Assembly (NCBI GenBank): GCA_963662175.1
Contig: OY759214.1
Span: forward strand, 98,418,115 to 98,482,114
Length of the DNA stretch: 64,000 bases
Reading direction: 5' to 3'
Source: Aradus depressus
Lineage: Eukaryota > Arthropoda > Insecta > Hemiptera > Aradidae
Made by a program: the position numbers and the translations under genes. The notes beneath the pieces were generated by a model. It searched no databases and was not told the DNA's origin. It saw only the letters and a list, made by a program, of their open reading frames with translations. Below are positions 53,701 to 64,000 of the stretch, piece after piece; position 1 is the stretch's first letter; each line of letters opens with the position of its first letter.

Positions 53701-54006
53701 GAACCCTTCATATCAGCTCTTACTAGGATTGGCAAAAATGTTACCTCAACTATCAGTCAAATCAAAGGTTCTACCAAGGCAACTCTACAGGCAGTTACTG
53801 CGAGACTCCCAGATCTTCAGGATTTCTTGATTGGTGTTTGGGAAAATCATGAACAATATGTTGTCAGTATTCCCACTTGGGTTTACCTGTACCTGCTCAC
53901 TGTTACTGCTCTCATCGTGTACATATTCATCAACGCCTGGCAACGCTACAAAGGAATGAAGTGGGTTCATCAACATCCTATTAATAACGAGGTATTTTTC
54001 ATCTAA
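50731..54006 (+). CDS. 1091-residue protein of 11-residue amphipathic repeats with C-terminal membrane anchor
   Basis: An intact single-exon ORF of 1091 codons; ATG at 50731 (CAAAATGA) and TAA at 54004. I do not recognise the family. About half of it is tandem 11-residue units of the form (F/V)RNSIVExFIS: arrays at residues 44-175, 320-457, 511-575, 718-850 and 941-995. I, V and F recur at fixed positions, and 11 residues make three helical turns, so each array should be a long amphipathic helix, formally like alpha-synuclein, perilipin or LEA repeats but far more hydrophobic. Between arrays are duplicated linkers: Cys/Tyr-rich RCCYRTCAGYFYC (190-202) and RCYYSTNPGYVYC (474-486), and a ~93-residue His-rich segment (570-662 and 847-941; HSAGHAFAHSFHSRR). 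Residues 1047-1067 (PTWVYLYLLTVTALIVYIF) form one membrane segment followed by a basic tail, with no signal peptide, as in tail-anchored proteins. The function is unknown; membrane or lipid-surface coating is an inference. Absence of stops in a decayed region argues for selection. Confidence 0.88.
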   Translation: MNVEDLQLSPPTCSYAKVCTTIIQIFAALWMSISKTVTAISDAITSVKNSIFEHYMSFRNRILEPFILVRNSIVEKYLSFRNRIVKLFMPIVDRIVELFIPIQNNVVKPFITVYNSITASFISIRDIIVSPFILVRSSFAELLISVRNRVVDHLESVRCSVFESFAIVSNSFIEHIQRRKRIQTVEPPPRCCYRTCAGYFYCSITIFAQDSAQKVTICIQYLATLCQTVADNFNAFLATISTSAMNSITAFKKSSFSESTVNCKVDSVGQAIGDGFHSSKCTLLDKRHFNDLSTKLYSALVAFCDAVNSIFYSIIQSALTVRNGYISVRNTLFESITTVCYKIVNPFISFHKSILHHFMSVHNWIIEFFMPIRNRLVELFMLVHNLIIAPLISLRNSIVERFIFFRSIIFAPFISVRNIIVEHCTAVCNIIDEYCTSIRNYIDEYFMLIRNNVVLHFEERITMTTGILEPSSSRCYYSTNPGYVYCITKVLVQDVAEVWASIIENLATLQVKLLLPIHNLIIVPFISFYNSIVERFIRVRNIIFAPFISVRNSIVNQCMLVRHSIFEHCISVWTCIIQNLATFWRAFVKDFHAYSTAIAKAAVDSAPVFKERGFKEGYRKFLNSLILPECTFCFEVHSAGHAFAHSFHSRRLTFLNKIHSHGHKIVDGYNSSRCALLDKVHSYQHASSYGFYSVLITFWNQAQTMVYDITQSAIAIKKTFFEHVLLVRNIIVAPFISARDSILDHFMSVRSSIIELFMPIYSRIVKLLLPIHNLIIVPFISFHNIIVECLIRVRNIIFAPFISVRNSIVHQCMLVRNSIVHQCMLVRNSIVDQCMLVRHSIVEHCISVWTCIIQNLATFWRAFLKDFHAYRTAIAKAAVDSAPVFKESGFKEGYRKFLNSLILPECTLFYKVHSAGHAFAHSFHSRRLTLLNKIHSHGHKISYAVRNNISKHLMFVRNGIVSFRSNIVEYCISVRIGIVEHFSTFSNSFVEPFISALTRIGKNVTSTISQIKGSTKATLQAVTARLPDLQDFLIGVWENHEQYVVSIPTWVYLYLLTVTALIVYIFINAWQRYKGMKWVHQHPINNEVFFI

Positions 54007-54534
54007 TCTCTTTTATTTATGGTTTATGTACAATTTTGGAATCAAATTGAGAAAAAGGCATTGGTTTTTATAAAACTAAAGCACTATCAGATCCGAATTT
54101 GACTCAACTTAGGCTAGTAAAGAAGTATATATATAATATTAATCAATTGATGAATCAAAAATTGTAATATTCAAAACTTTAAACTGAACTTAAAATGCTG
54201 GATGAAGAATTTTTTTAACTAATGTAATTTTAATATACTTTACATAAGTATTGTCTAACTCCATTAGCGATCATTTCATGTCAAAACTTTAGTTAGCCAT
54301 CTTTTCATCTTTTATATATCTCTTTTAAATTGTTTTCCCGCACTCAGGCCTAGACCTTTTCCGATTTTTCCTCAAATTTTACTTTGTTATTTTGTTTGTA
54401 AACTTTATATAGTATATTACTAGTATATCGATAATTGTAATAATTACGTTGTCTATTTAATGTTGTCTCACTGTACATATAATACTGTATAATTTGCAAA
54501 AAATGAAAACTTTATAACCAAAAAAAAAAAAAAA
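54007..54534 (+). other. 3' flank of the repeat gene, ending in 15 A
   Basis: AT-rich, with no AATAAA or ATTAAA that I can find. It ends in a run of A at 54520-54534, immediately followed by a truncated RepC. This could be the end of a retrocopy or chance. Confidence 0.35.
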
Positions 54535-54990
54535 CTTTTCTCTCTTCCTCCAAAACCAGTTGAACGTCTGAGCTAATAATCAATAGTTCACATACATAGG
54601 GGCTCCTAAATTCTCAAAATAAATTTCGTGTTGATAAACTCATTACATCGACAGCCCCCTTTCGCCGATTCCGCTGAAAATTAATAAGTTTCGTCTTTAT
54701 GCGGTTTCGAATTTACATTTGAAATTTTGTATCGATACATTCATTACAACAGCAGTTATTTGAGTTTTTGTGTTAATCCTCCCTTCTAATCCCCCTCTGC
54801 AAATCGATATACTGCAAATCGTGTCGTTACATTCATTCTATCGGGAGTTATCGTTTTCACATACACATAGATAGACAATTTTTTTTTTTTTTTTTTTTTT
54901 AATTAGGAGGTCGAAATGAAATTCCGTTGAAAATTCCTCATCGAATTTTCGTCCGATTATATAACTTCCCCTATACTTTGTATAGCTGGA
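54535..54990 (-). repeat. RepC copy
   Basis: CTTTTCTCTCTTCCTCCAAA, GGGGCTCCTAAATTCTC, two TCGATACATTCATT-like boxes and the hairpin end CTATACTTTGTATAG. Confidence 0.75.
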
Positions 54991-56489
54991 GAAACTTGTT
55001 CAACTTTTATATTGTGGAATTAGTCAATATTATTTATTTTAAAGTCTAGTTTCTTGGTTCTCTATGAAATATCCTGGTTCTTTTACCAAGTATCGAGATG
55101 AATAACCTCTGAGATGAATATTGAGAAGTACCTGGGCTTCCCCCACCCTGTCCACCGTCTATACGTCAGCAACAAAACTATTTGCTTTCAACACTAGCCC
55201 CTGACTCATTTCCATTTAAATGCATTTTAATTAACTCATAATTACATCGAGCAGATGAATTCACGCAAAAAAAAAATCGTTTTTTTTTTCCAACTTTTTT
55301 AAAAACAATTTAGTCATTTAGAAAGAAGAAAAAGAGAAAAAGTCTTTTTGAAACCAGGAAAATGGAACATTATCGCATCACGATAAGGTCATAAAACATT
55401 TATGATAGTTAATAATAAAAAAAAATTTGGCTGAAAATTTATATGTGTCATCGTCATTCATTTATATACATAAATTTTGTGTTGATCTAAATTTGGTTAA
55501 AATCAATTCAATGAATGGTTAATTGAGAAGCAAAATTCTCTTTACAAGAAATATGCAAATTCAAAGAAAACGAATGTGTTTAAGAAAATCCTGCGTTGGC
55601 CAGGTATTTTTACATAAATTTAAGATATATATTTTATTATTTTTTCCATCATATCGAAAAAAGTTTTAAAAGACTATTCCTAAAAAATAACATTTATTCT
55701 GGTAGCGATACTTTTCCAAAAAAACTCATAAATTCTACAGGACACATAAACTTCGCCACAAAAGAATGATTGATACTTTTTTTTTCTCTCTCTCTTGTTC
55801 ATTGATAACTGAAATATGATCTTTGCTGGTTCTTATTACATCATATGATCAGACGATAGAAGCTAAATAGACCTTATGAATGCAAATCTCTGCCAACGAT
55901 AGGATCCTCATTGGGTCAATTGAAAACTAGTCAAAGTTCAATAGATAAAATGCTAGTCAAAATAATAATAATAATAATTCCCCGTATTGAATATAATAAA
56001 ACAAAAAAAAAAAAAAAATAGTTATCAAAATTAAATCGACAATAATCAACAGATCATTAATAGAACATTGGAATTTGTTTACTCTATATGAATAATTATC
56101 AATAAATCTCCATGTATGATAAAATAAATAAATAAAATGGCACATTCTATGAAATAAAAATTTTAACAGAAAAATTTGCTATCGATAATCTATCGCATTA
56201 ATAAATGATATTTAGGTGAAAATATTTTCTAATCCTCATTTTTCCGTAACAATATCTCTATACGGTTATTATGACATATAACAGAATAAAGGATTGACTA
56301 GTTCAACGGTTTATAAGCAAGTAAAATTCTCTTCGCAAGGGATGAATAAATTTGAGAAATAACATTTTTTTTTTAAACCAACAAAAAAAAGTCCGGTTTT
56401 TGGTGTTTTAAATGAAAGTCAATTGTTTTTGTTCATTCATTTTTTTTTACTGAAACCTTAGGGGAAGTTTTTTTTTTTTTTTTTTTTTT
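54991..56489. other. AT-rich spacer with homopolymer runs
   Basis: No gene seen. A mildly GC-richer patch at 55130-55200 has no ORF. Confidence 0.4.
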
Positions 56490-56847
56490 TTGGAGGGGGT
56501 TTGGCCTTATAAACGTTTGAGCTCAAACTCCAAGTCTGTAGCTGTAATAGAGGCCAAGATCTCTACACAGGCTCGATGAAACCTGAAGATCTTGGAAACG
56601 GCATTCCCGATTTCCACCAATCATGGCTAAGAACTACCTCGTAAATACCAGCTTTTATAACAAAAAAACCGCTTCAAAATCGGTTTAGCCGTCTGGGAGC
56701 TACGATGCCACAGACAGACACACGCACTGACAAAGGAGACCTTTTTAACCCCCGACGCAAACGGAGAGTTTGAAGCCTTTGTCTGAGTTTGTGTGTGCAT
56801 CTACTTGCGGCATCTTAGCTCCAAGACGGCTGAACCGATTTCAAAGC

Positions 56848-56880
<33 letters not shown>

Positions 56881-57055
56881 CAAAAACGTATTTGGGAGAT
56901 GGTTGGTTCTTAGCCATGTTTGGTGAAAATCGGGTATGCCGTCTCCAAGATATTCAGAATTCATCAGAGCCTGTGTAGGGATCTCGGCCTATATTACAGC
57001 TAGAGACTTGGAGTTTAAGCTCAATTGTTTATAAGGCCAAGCCCCTCCCCCCCCC
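56490..57055. mobile_element. Palindromic element, ~270-bp arms, T and C tracts at ends
   Basis: GGCCTTATAAACGTTTGAGC, CTCTACACAGGCTC, CATGGCTAAGAAC and GTTTAGCCGTCTGGGAGCTA on the left recur inverted on the right. The centre near 56755 has ACCCCCGACGCAAACGGAG, a phrase common in arthropod interspersed repeats. A 33-T run interrupts the right arm (56848-56880). Confidence 0.75.
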
Positions 57056-58484
57056 CCCCCCCCCAAAAAAAAAGCCCTCCCTACCAAAGTTTCAGTAAAA
57101 AAAAATTTTATGTAGGTTTTTTTTTTTTTTTTTAATTTTTAATTTAACTTCTATTTTTATTTTTCTTAACTGAGTAATGAAATCTATACATACTTATATA
57201 TTTTTTTAACGAATCTATATTTTTTTTGTTTATCATCAATTACAAATTTTTATTATTAGTTAAGGAAAAATGTGTCGCCCCTAAACAAGGATTTTGACAC
57301 AAAAGAGTCGCAACACTCGTGGAAATTGCATCCAGGAAACGGAAGTTAGGAGTCTATTTACCATAATCATGTGGCTGTGGGTGTATAGCATGACTAGACT
57401 TATATTGAGGACACAGTTTGCATTACATTATCTATAATACATATATGTTTTAATTTTATTCATTAGTCAAATAGTTCAATAAAAAAAACAGTATGGTTTA
57501 ACGTCCTCTTATACTCCTAAATGGGGCAAAAAGGATTAGCTATCTACAAGCTTTCGTGACTCTGTTTGTTTGTTTCATCATCCCGAGAAAATGGCTGAAT
57601 AAATTTCAACCAAACTTTATATTTATTCAGAAGTAACATTTATTATTATTAATGAGTCATAAAACCTAACCTAAAACTTTTTTTTTTTTTTAATGAAGAA
57701 TATAACTCATATGATGTTAAAATTTCAGCTGCTTCCTTTATTGAAATTATTTTTACATACAGTATTTTTTATTTCATAATTTAAGTATATATTGTATGAA
57801 AAAGTTCAAATTTCACGAACATCAAGCATGGCATGAAACAAGAACGTGCTATTTATTATGATATAACGTAAATGTTATTTTAATTCTTTATAAATCCTCT
57901 TAAAAATTATGTTCATGCGGTTAGTCGCCAGACAGTGTATCGTAAGTGTTTAAAATTTGTTCCTAAATTGTAAGATGAAATCAGGGGTTTTATTTTTAAT
58001 TGAGAATTTTAGGATATATTTTCATTTCCAAATAATGATATCTAATTTAGTATTTCAATGATTAATTTCCAGACAAATCTAGGAAGATCTAGAGCCAGAA
58101 TAAGATTACTAAATGTTTCAAAAAAGTGAGACAAAGATTTCAATTGAATTGTGTTGATAAAATTTTATTTGACAATAAAACAAGATGTTAATAATAGAAA
58201 ATCTATAAAAGTAGAAATCAAAGTTTATGGCGTTATAGAACATTAATTCTTCGAGAAAAATAACTGCTATCAAAGAATAAATGAATAAATTGTATGAAAA
58301 GACATGGATTATAGACGACATTGCATCAAATATTTGGGTACAATTTAAATAACAACATTTTTTTATGGATTATTAGTATCGAACGTGTTAATTTCATCAA
58401 ATGGCAAGGGTATTCTTAATTTTTTTTTTATCCTATCTGATTCTCGAATGAATCACAATTTCGGCACAAACCAGATTGCTATTA
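57056..58484. other. AT-rich spacer
   Basis: 57653-57678 is a SINE-A 3' tip (GAGTCATAAAACCTAACCT). 57290-57420 is slightly GC-richer with no ORF. Confidence 0.4.
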
Positions 58485-58750
58485 GTTAGTTATTGTGATG
58501 CCTTAACTACGATGTGAGCCCATGGGAGTTCTTAATTTGGTCAACCCACATTTAGTTATCTAAGTAGGGATCTTTAACGAGTACCTGGCATCGCACAGAC
58601 TCAGGACTTTCGTGTAACATCCGAAGGATGGCATGCTCAAGGTTTTTTATCCCCCCGGATAAGACACAGAAGGGCCTCGGCCGAGTTTCGAACCCGTGAT
58701 CTTAAGGTCAGTAGGTTAGCACGCCATCTCTAAGCTACTGTTGCCCTTTA
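58485..58750 (-). mobile_element. SINE-A copy, diverged
   Basis: TTAGTTATTGTGATGCCTTA to GAGTTTCGAACCCGTGATCT and CTAAGCTACTGTTGCCC. Confidence 0.8.
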
Positions 58751-59212
58751 TTTAAAGCACAAATGCCCTCAATATATATAATTGAATAATTGAAGAAAAA
58801 AAATCATATTTATGGCATTTTGTACTGAAAAGAACCATGCCTACACTCAATATTTATTATCTTATATTATATAAGATTATATTAATTATACATGTTTTGG
58901 GAAATATTGTTTCAACTCAGGTTTCCCGATTTCTATATTGTCTATATAATTCATAATTTTCCGATACAAAAATTTTTTTGACTTGCAAAATATTCCTTTT
59001 CTTTTTGTAAAAAATTAACATTATTGATTTATGAATTTTAATTTGAAAAAATTACTGGACCCTTGTTTTTGAGATGATAATCATTCATTTACATCATAAA
59101 AGGTTTTATGAAAAACACTAAAATTGGCAATATTCATACATTTTAATTTATTTTTCTGTATGAATATTTCATGTCTTCACTGATGCTAATTGAATGAATT
59201 ATTTACTATTTT
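58751..59212. other. AT-rich spacer
   Basis: Nothing recognised. Confidence 0.4.
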
Positions 59213-59557
59213 GTTAGTTAGTTATTATGACTCATGCCCGGGCTTTAATTACAAGGTCATATCGCCTACTATCAGAGCGCTCTTTGGTCACTCTGGTGGA
59301 CATGAGCCCGACTCTACTGTGGGAGTCCTAAATTTTGGCTACCCTAAATTTTTATTCACCTAGGGCAGGGGTCTTTAACGAGTACCTGACATCGTACAGG
59401 CTCGGGGACCATCGCTTAACGTCCCATCCGAAGGACGGCATGCTTAAGTTAATTTTACTTCCCAGATAAAATAAACTAAGGGCCTCGGTCGGGTTTCGAA
59501 CCCACGATCTTGAGCTCAGAAGACAAGCACGCATACCACTGAACTATTGGCGCCCTC
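59213..59557 (-). mobile_element. Full-length SINE-A
   Basis: GTTAGTTAGTTATTATGACT (tail of AACT units) through to GGGTTTCGAACCC and TTGGCGCCCTC. Boxes are present. I see no clear target duplication. Confidence 0.92.
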
Positions 59558-60130
59558 TTACGTGACAATATATCAACCTACCTTATATTTCGTTGTGGTT
59601 AACTTAGTTTCATTTTAAAAGTTTCAAATATTTAAATTTACGTATTATTCAACATACAGCTGGGCATAAAAGAGTTAGAAAACACCAACATTTTGAAAAT
59701 TAGGTTTTTACAAACAGTGTCCTAATTTCTGTATTGATGTATGCAGATTATATATAATATTTATTTTTCATTATCACATCGCCACCAGCAGAATACCTAG
59801 TGAGGCTTTCTTTATGGTCTACCTAAGATTATAAATGTTTGCAAATTATGATGACATAAACTGTTAACATTAAATAATTGTTAATTTGATATCATAAAAT
59901 TAAGAGTTAATATTATTATTATTATATGGTGTGCACCCTGGCAATATTTCTTATCTTATAATTGCTCAGTTTTGCTGGGCAATGAAAATGCAAGTGGTTT
60001 AAAAGTAATAGCATTATAAACAATTGTGCTGATTGTATAATTTTGTTAACAAATAAACACTATCATAATATAATACGAGTCAAACCTGATCATGCATTTG
60101 TTCACAATAATGACAAAGCAGATTGGATAG
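59558..60130. other. AT-rich spacer
   Basis: Nothing recognised. Confidence 0.4.
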
Positions 60131-60134
60131 TTTG

Positions 60135-61810
60135 ATTCTCCAGTCTGTCTACCGTTATAGGAATTGAAACTATAAATATTTTCTTATCTCACTGGATAGT
60201 TTGATTCTCCAATCTGTCTACAGGAGTGAATGAAACTATAAATAGGTATTTTCTTATCCCATTGGATAGTTTGGTTCTCCAATCTATCATTATAGTACTT
60301 ATTGATTGAAACTACTTTGTAAACATTTTCTTATCCCATTGACTAATTTTGTTCTCCGATCTGTCTATAGGAGTGATTGAAGCTAGATTATATTTTCTTA
60401 TCCCATTGGATAGTTTGGTTCTCCAATCTATCATTATAGTACTTATTGATTGAAACTACTTTGTAAACATTTTCTTATCCCATTGACTAATTTTGTTCTC
60501 CAATCTGTCTACAGGAGTGAATGAAACTATAAATAGGTATTTTCTTATCCCATTGGATAGTTTAGTTCTCCAATCTATCATTATAGTACTTATTGATTGA
60601 AACTACTTTGTAAACATTTTCTTATCCCATTGACTAATTTTGTTCTCCGATCTGTCTATAGGAGTGATTGAAGCTAGATTATATTTTCTTATCCCATTGG
60701 ATAGTTTGGTTCTCCAATCTATCATTATAGTACTTATTGATTGAAACTACTTTGTAAACATTTTCTTATCCCATTGACTAATTTTGTTCTCCAATCTGTC
60801 TATAGGAGTGATTGAAGCTAGATTATATTTTCTTATCCCATTGGATAGTTTGGTTCTCCAATCTATCATTATAGTACTTATTGATTGAAACTACTTTGTA
60901 AACATTTTCTTATCCCATTGACTAATTTTGTTCTCCAATCTGTCTACAGGAGTGATTGAAGCTAGATTATATTTTCTTATCCCATTGGATAGTTTGGTTC
61001 TCCAATCTATTATTATAGTACTTATTGATTGAAACTACTTTGTAAACATTTTCTTATCCCATTGACTAATTTTGTTCTCCAATCTGTCTACAGGAGTGAT
61101 TGAAGCTAGATTATATTTTCTTATCCCATTGGATAGTTTGGTTCTCCAATCTATCATTATAGTACTTATTGATTGAAACTACTTTGTAAACATTTTCTTA
61201 TCCCATTGACTAATTTTGTTCTCCGATCTGTCTATAGGAGTGATTGAAGCTAGATTATATTTTCTTATCCCATTGGATAGTTTGGTTCTCCAATCTATCA
61301 TTATAGTACTTATTGATTGAAACTACTTTGTAAACATTTTCTTATCCCATTGACTAATTTTGTTCTCCAATCTGTCTACAGGAGTGAATGAAACTATAAA
61401 TAGGTATTTTCTTATCCCATTGGATAGTTTAGTTCTCCAATCTATCATTATAGTACTTATTGATTGAAACTACTTTGTAAACATTTTCTTATCCCATTGA
61501 CTAATTTTGTTCTCCAATCTGTCTACAGGAGTGATTGAAGCTAGATTATATTTTCTTATCCCATTGGATAGTTTGGTTCTCCAATCTATTATTATAGTAC
61601 TTATTGATTGAAACTACTTTGTAAACATTTTCTTATCCCATTGACTAATTTTGTTCTCCAATCTGTCTACAGGAGTGATTGAAGCTAGATTATATTTTCT
61701 TATCCCATTGGATAGTTTGGTTCTCCAATCTATCATTATAGTACTTATTGATTGAAACTACTATGTAAACATTTTCTTATCCCATTGACTAATTAGTTTC
61801 ACCAATCTGT
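60135..61810 (+). repeat. Higher-order satellite, ~144-bp composite unit
   Basis: Two related monomers alternate. A (77 bp) is TTTTCTTATCCCATTGGATA, GTTTGGTTCTCCAATCTATC, ATTATAGTACTTATTGATTG. B (67 bp) is TTTTCTTATCCCATTGACTA, TTCTCCAATCTGTCTACAGG, AGTGATTGAAGC. They share the first 16 bp and the TTCTCC box, so AB arose from one ancestral monomer. A B-variant ending AAACTATAAATAGGTA appears at intervals. Edge units (60135-60300) are more diverged than the centre. Confidence 0.96.
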
Positions 61811-62014
61811 TTCTCCAAAGTAGTCCATGTGATGTCCGAAATTTTTTTATTTTTGAATAGATGGGGGTTTTAGATAAATTACGCATTCTCTTCGGAATTC
61901 GTCAGACTTTTGAAATTTTTTAAATGTATTTCTCTTGAATCATTGGCCATTGGCCAACAATATTAGTTAGACTCTTGTGTTTGAGTGGATTGGTCACGCT
62001 GACTAATACCAATA
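61811..62014. other. Spacer
   Basis: Nothing recognised. Confidence 0.4.
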
Positions 62015-62070
62015 TTATTATTATATAATAGAACTCCCGGGCAACGCCAGGTACTCCTGCTACTAGCCTT
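62015..62070 (+). mobile_element. Helitron-like 3' terminus candidate
   Basis: CTCCCGGGCAACGCCAGGTA forms a short GC hairpin followed by CTCCTGCTACTAG. Helitrons end with a hairpin about 10 bases before CTRR. The 5' TC end was not found. Confidence 0.35.
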
Positions 62071-62789
62071 TTATAATATTGACAGGAAGTATTGCCAGAA
62101 TTGCGAGATGCAAATATATCCTCAAGATCTCATTTCTTATCTTCAAAAAAACACCTGATTTCATTCTTTAATTTTTCTCAAAAAAATGTCAATTTTGCTA
62201 TTTAAAGAAGAAACCTTCTTATAACCTTCTTCCAGAGTAGATCAACACATGTGAACTTAGATACAAAAGCTGTTTCTTTTCTGCAAGTCAAGAAACCCTG
62301 TTTCAAAGCCTTGTATTCAATACGTTTTGCAAGCGACTGTAATGCCAATTGTCAAGTAAGTACTCATCGTACTTTTTTTTCTCTTTTTATGTGACTTCAA
62401 ATGTATCTTCGTTCTTTTAAAAATATTTATTACATGATTTGTAAATCCATTCCCATACTCCTTCAGGGTGCGACCAAAATCATGTAGTTTACTTTGGTAG
62501 TAAGCCTTACTTCTTAGTCGATACTACGGAGTACTACAGAAGTAATGTACTTTCTTATTGTTAATTTCGGACAAGAATTAAAAATAATTGTTCTACTAAA
62601 AAATTTTTTTTTTCGTATGAGTTGCGTCGTCTGTGATTCCCAATATCTGAAGTTTTCATTTATACATTTAGACTCACTCTCGTTATCAAGTTCGAACTGG
62701 AAGTTTTCCTAAGCTCTTCTAATTTATAAAAATTTTATTGAAAATATGACAAAACCAGATGTTTGGCCTGTTTTTTTTTATTTAAGTAT
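62071..62789. other. AT-rich spacer
   Basis: No gene seen. Confidence 0.4.
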
Positions 62790-63150
62790 AGAGAAAGTTT
62801 GTAATCTGTCAGAAATTCGATACGGAATTTCATCTTATCCGACCTCCAGAAACCAAAAACGAAAAAAAAAAACATTTTGACTGTGAACACGATAACAGGA
62901 TGAATGTATCGACACGAAATTTTACATGTGTATCCAGCATCCTCTAAGAGTGGGATTAGGAGGGAGGCTTAACTCCAAAACCTAATAACTGCCGATGTAA
63001 TGAATTTATCGACACAACATTTAGTATGAGAATTTAGGAGTCCCTATGTAAGTCGACTATTGATTATTATTGGAGGGAGAGCGATAACATAATTGATTAA
63101 TTCGTGCTGGAGAATTATATAGTTGGTGATTGACCGACGATTTTTTTTTC
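62790..63150 (+). repeat. RepC copy, internally shortened
   Basis: TAATCTGTCAGAAATTCGAT, GTATCGACACGAAATTTTAC, GATTAATTCGTGCTGGAGAA, GTTGGTGATTGACCGACG. Confidence 0.75.
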
Positions 63151-63429
63151 GGCTGTAGAAAACAATAATTTTGATTTGTAACATAATAGCATTTATCTCA
63201 GAATGTCAAAATTAATTGTTTTATTTTTCACTAAAATTTACTTTTATTCTCTTATGACCAAAGGATCAAAAAATGCAGGAATGAAGAGGGCCGCACCAAA
63301 TTCTTCACACTAAGAGGTCAACTAAAACCTCGCTATGTTTTTGGCTAGTAGTATTAGTCGTATCGACCTCCAAAATAGGTCTTCTATTTGTAGATGACAC
63401 AATGAACACAAATCAATTGAAGTTCTGTG
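63151..63429. other. AT-rich spacer
   Basis: Nothing recognised. Confidence 0.4.
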
Positions 63430-63870
63430 TTCTGTAAAAGAAACGGAACTTGAGAACAAAATTTACAACACCATATTAAAACCCATCGGGACTTACGGTC
63501 GAGATATGGGGATGAGCCAAAAAATCAAAAATACATAGCATTTAGTCCACTATAATCCATTATACTTCGCCACATTGTCGATGCGCCATTTTATGTTTCC
63601 TATCTCACATTGTAGAATGACCACACGTTATCAGGACGCGGTATCAAAATGCTCACGATAAACTCCTATCACTACGCTAATCCACATTATGCACAAACAC
63701 TCCCCACGACGCCTTAGGCGGGCATGGCAGAGGGACCTGCTCCAGGACTAGTCTGGACTCTTCGGCCACGTACTCTTCACTCAGCAGTACTGCCACACAC
63801 GACACTCCTCAACTCATCCCACTTACTAATTACGTATAGAAGTGGGTATAAAATTTTTAAATACAACAAA
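63430..63870 (+). pseudogene. Jockey ORF2 3' fragment
   Basis: Broken frames read ELENKIYNTILKPIGTYG, HIVDAPFYVS and, to the stop, RRLRRAWQRDLLQD, matching the end of ORF2 at 12810-15518 (LENKLHIYNTILKPIWTYG; RRLKRIWQRDLLQD). A 3' UTR follows. Several frameshifts and a 5' truncation are present. Confidence 0.88.
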
Positions 63871-64000
63871 ATAAATAATTGATAGATGAACAGAATAATC
63901 TGAATGGAGATTCAATAAATAATATCCCATGTTCATTGAACTAAAGTGTTTCTAAGAAGGGAAGTAAGACTTGGGCGGTGGGCAGGCAGGAGTCCGGAGA
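63871..64000. other. Window end, nothing recognised
   Basis: Short stretch without supported features. Confidence 0.4.

Noticed and set aside
51408..53976. Minus-strand ORFs of 63-83 codons inside the repeat gene
   Set aside because: Shadows opposite the 1091-codon ORF; no start context or domain.
60135..61810. CRISPR-like array
   Set aside because: Units are contiguous tandem monomers without unique spacers, in a eukaryotic setting.

Overview
This window is repeat-dominated, AT-rich eukaryotic DNA, almost certainly from an arthropod. The pointers are: a Jockey-type non-LTR retrotransposon with both ORFs; piggyBac, hAT and pogo/Tigger remnants; an exon clearly related to rolling pebbles/TANC; spliceosomal-type splice sites; and SINE tails that in one copy are (TTAGG)n, the common arthropod telomere motif. 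I cannot name the species. There are no rRNA genes, CRISPR arrays or operons, and the tRNA-like sequences are heads of SINEs.

Layout. 1-6.7 kb: a decayed Jockey fragment, a possible terminal coding exon (2751-2867, minus) and an ankyrin exon of a rols/TANC homologue (5597-5778, minus), whose splice phases match. 7-11.5 kb: foldback elements, a TA-flanked MITE, a 48-bp minisatellite (8485-9730) and a deleted Tigger element. 12.7-15.7 kb: a 5'-truncated Jockey element with an intact 902-residue ORF2. 16-31.5 kb: SINEs, a piggyBac remnant flanked by TTAA, long palindromes and nested hAT elements. 32-38 kb: SINE copies with clear target duplications, decayed LINEs and a GC-richer block with three CRE-like sites. 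39.8-40.0 kb: a good candidate for a host first exon. 45.7-47.1 kb: a TATA/Inr core promoter and a weaker exon candidate. 50.7-54.0 kb: the most notable gene, a 1091-codon intronless ORF built largely of 11-residue amphipathic repeats with one C-terminal membrane segment. 54-64 kb: more repeats, a 565-bp palindrome, a higher-order satellite (60.1-61.8 kb) and a last Jockey fragment.

Repeat families named here for convenience: SINE-A (tRNA-derived, about 342 bp, tail of AACT or AACCT units, at least 24 copies or fragments); SINE-B (a second tRNA-derived family); RepC (non-coding, about 450-700 bp, hairpins at both ends, more than 20 pieces); RepD (foldback units with hammerhead-like cores, possibly Penelope-related); RepE and RepF (short interspersed families). 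Coordinates of repeats are read by eye and may be off by some tens of bases.

The host genes do not form one visible pathway. The rols/TANC exon, the 39.9 kb first exon and the 50.7 kb repeat gene look like separate loci in a repeat-filled region.
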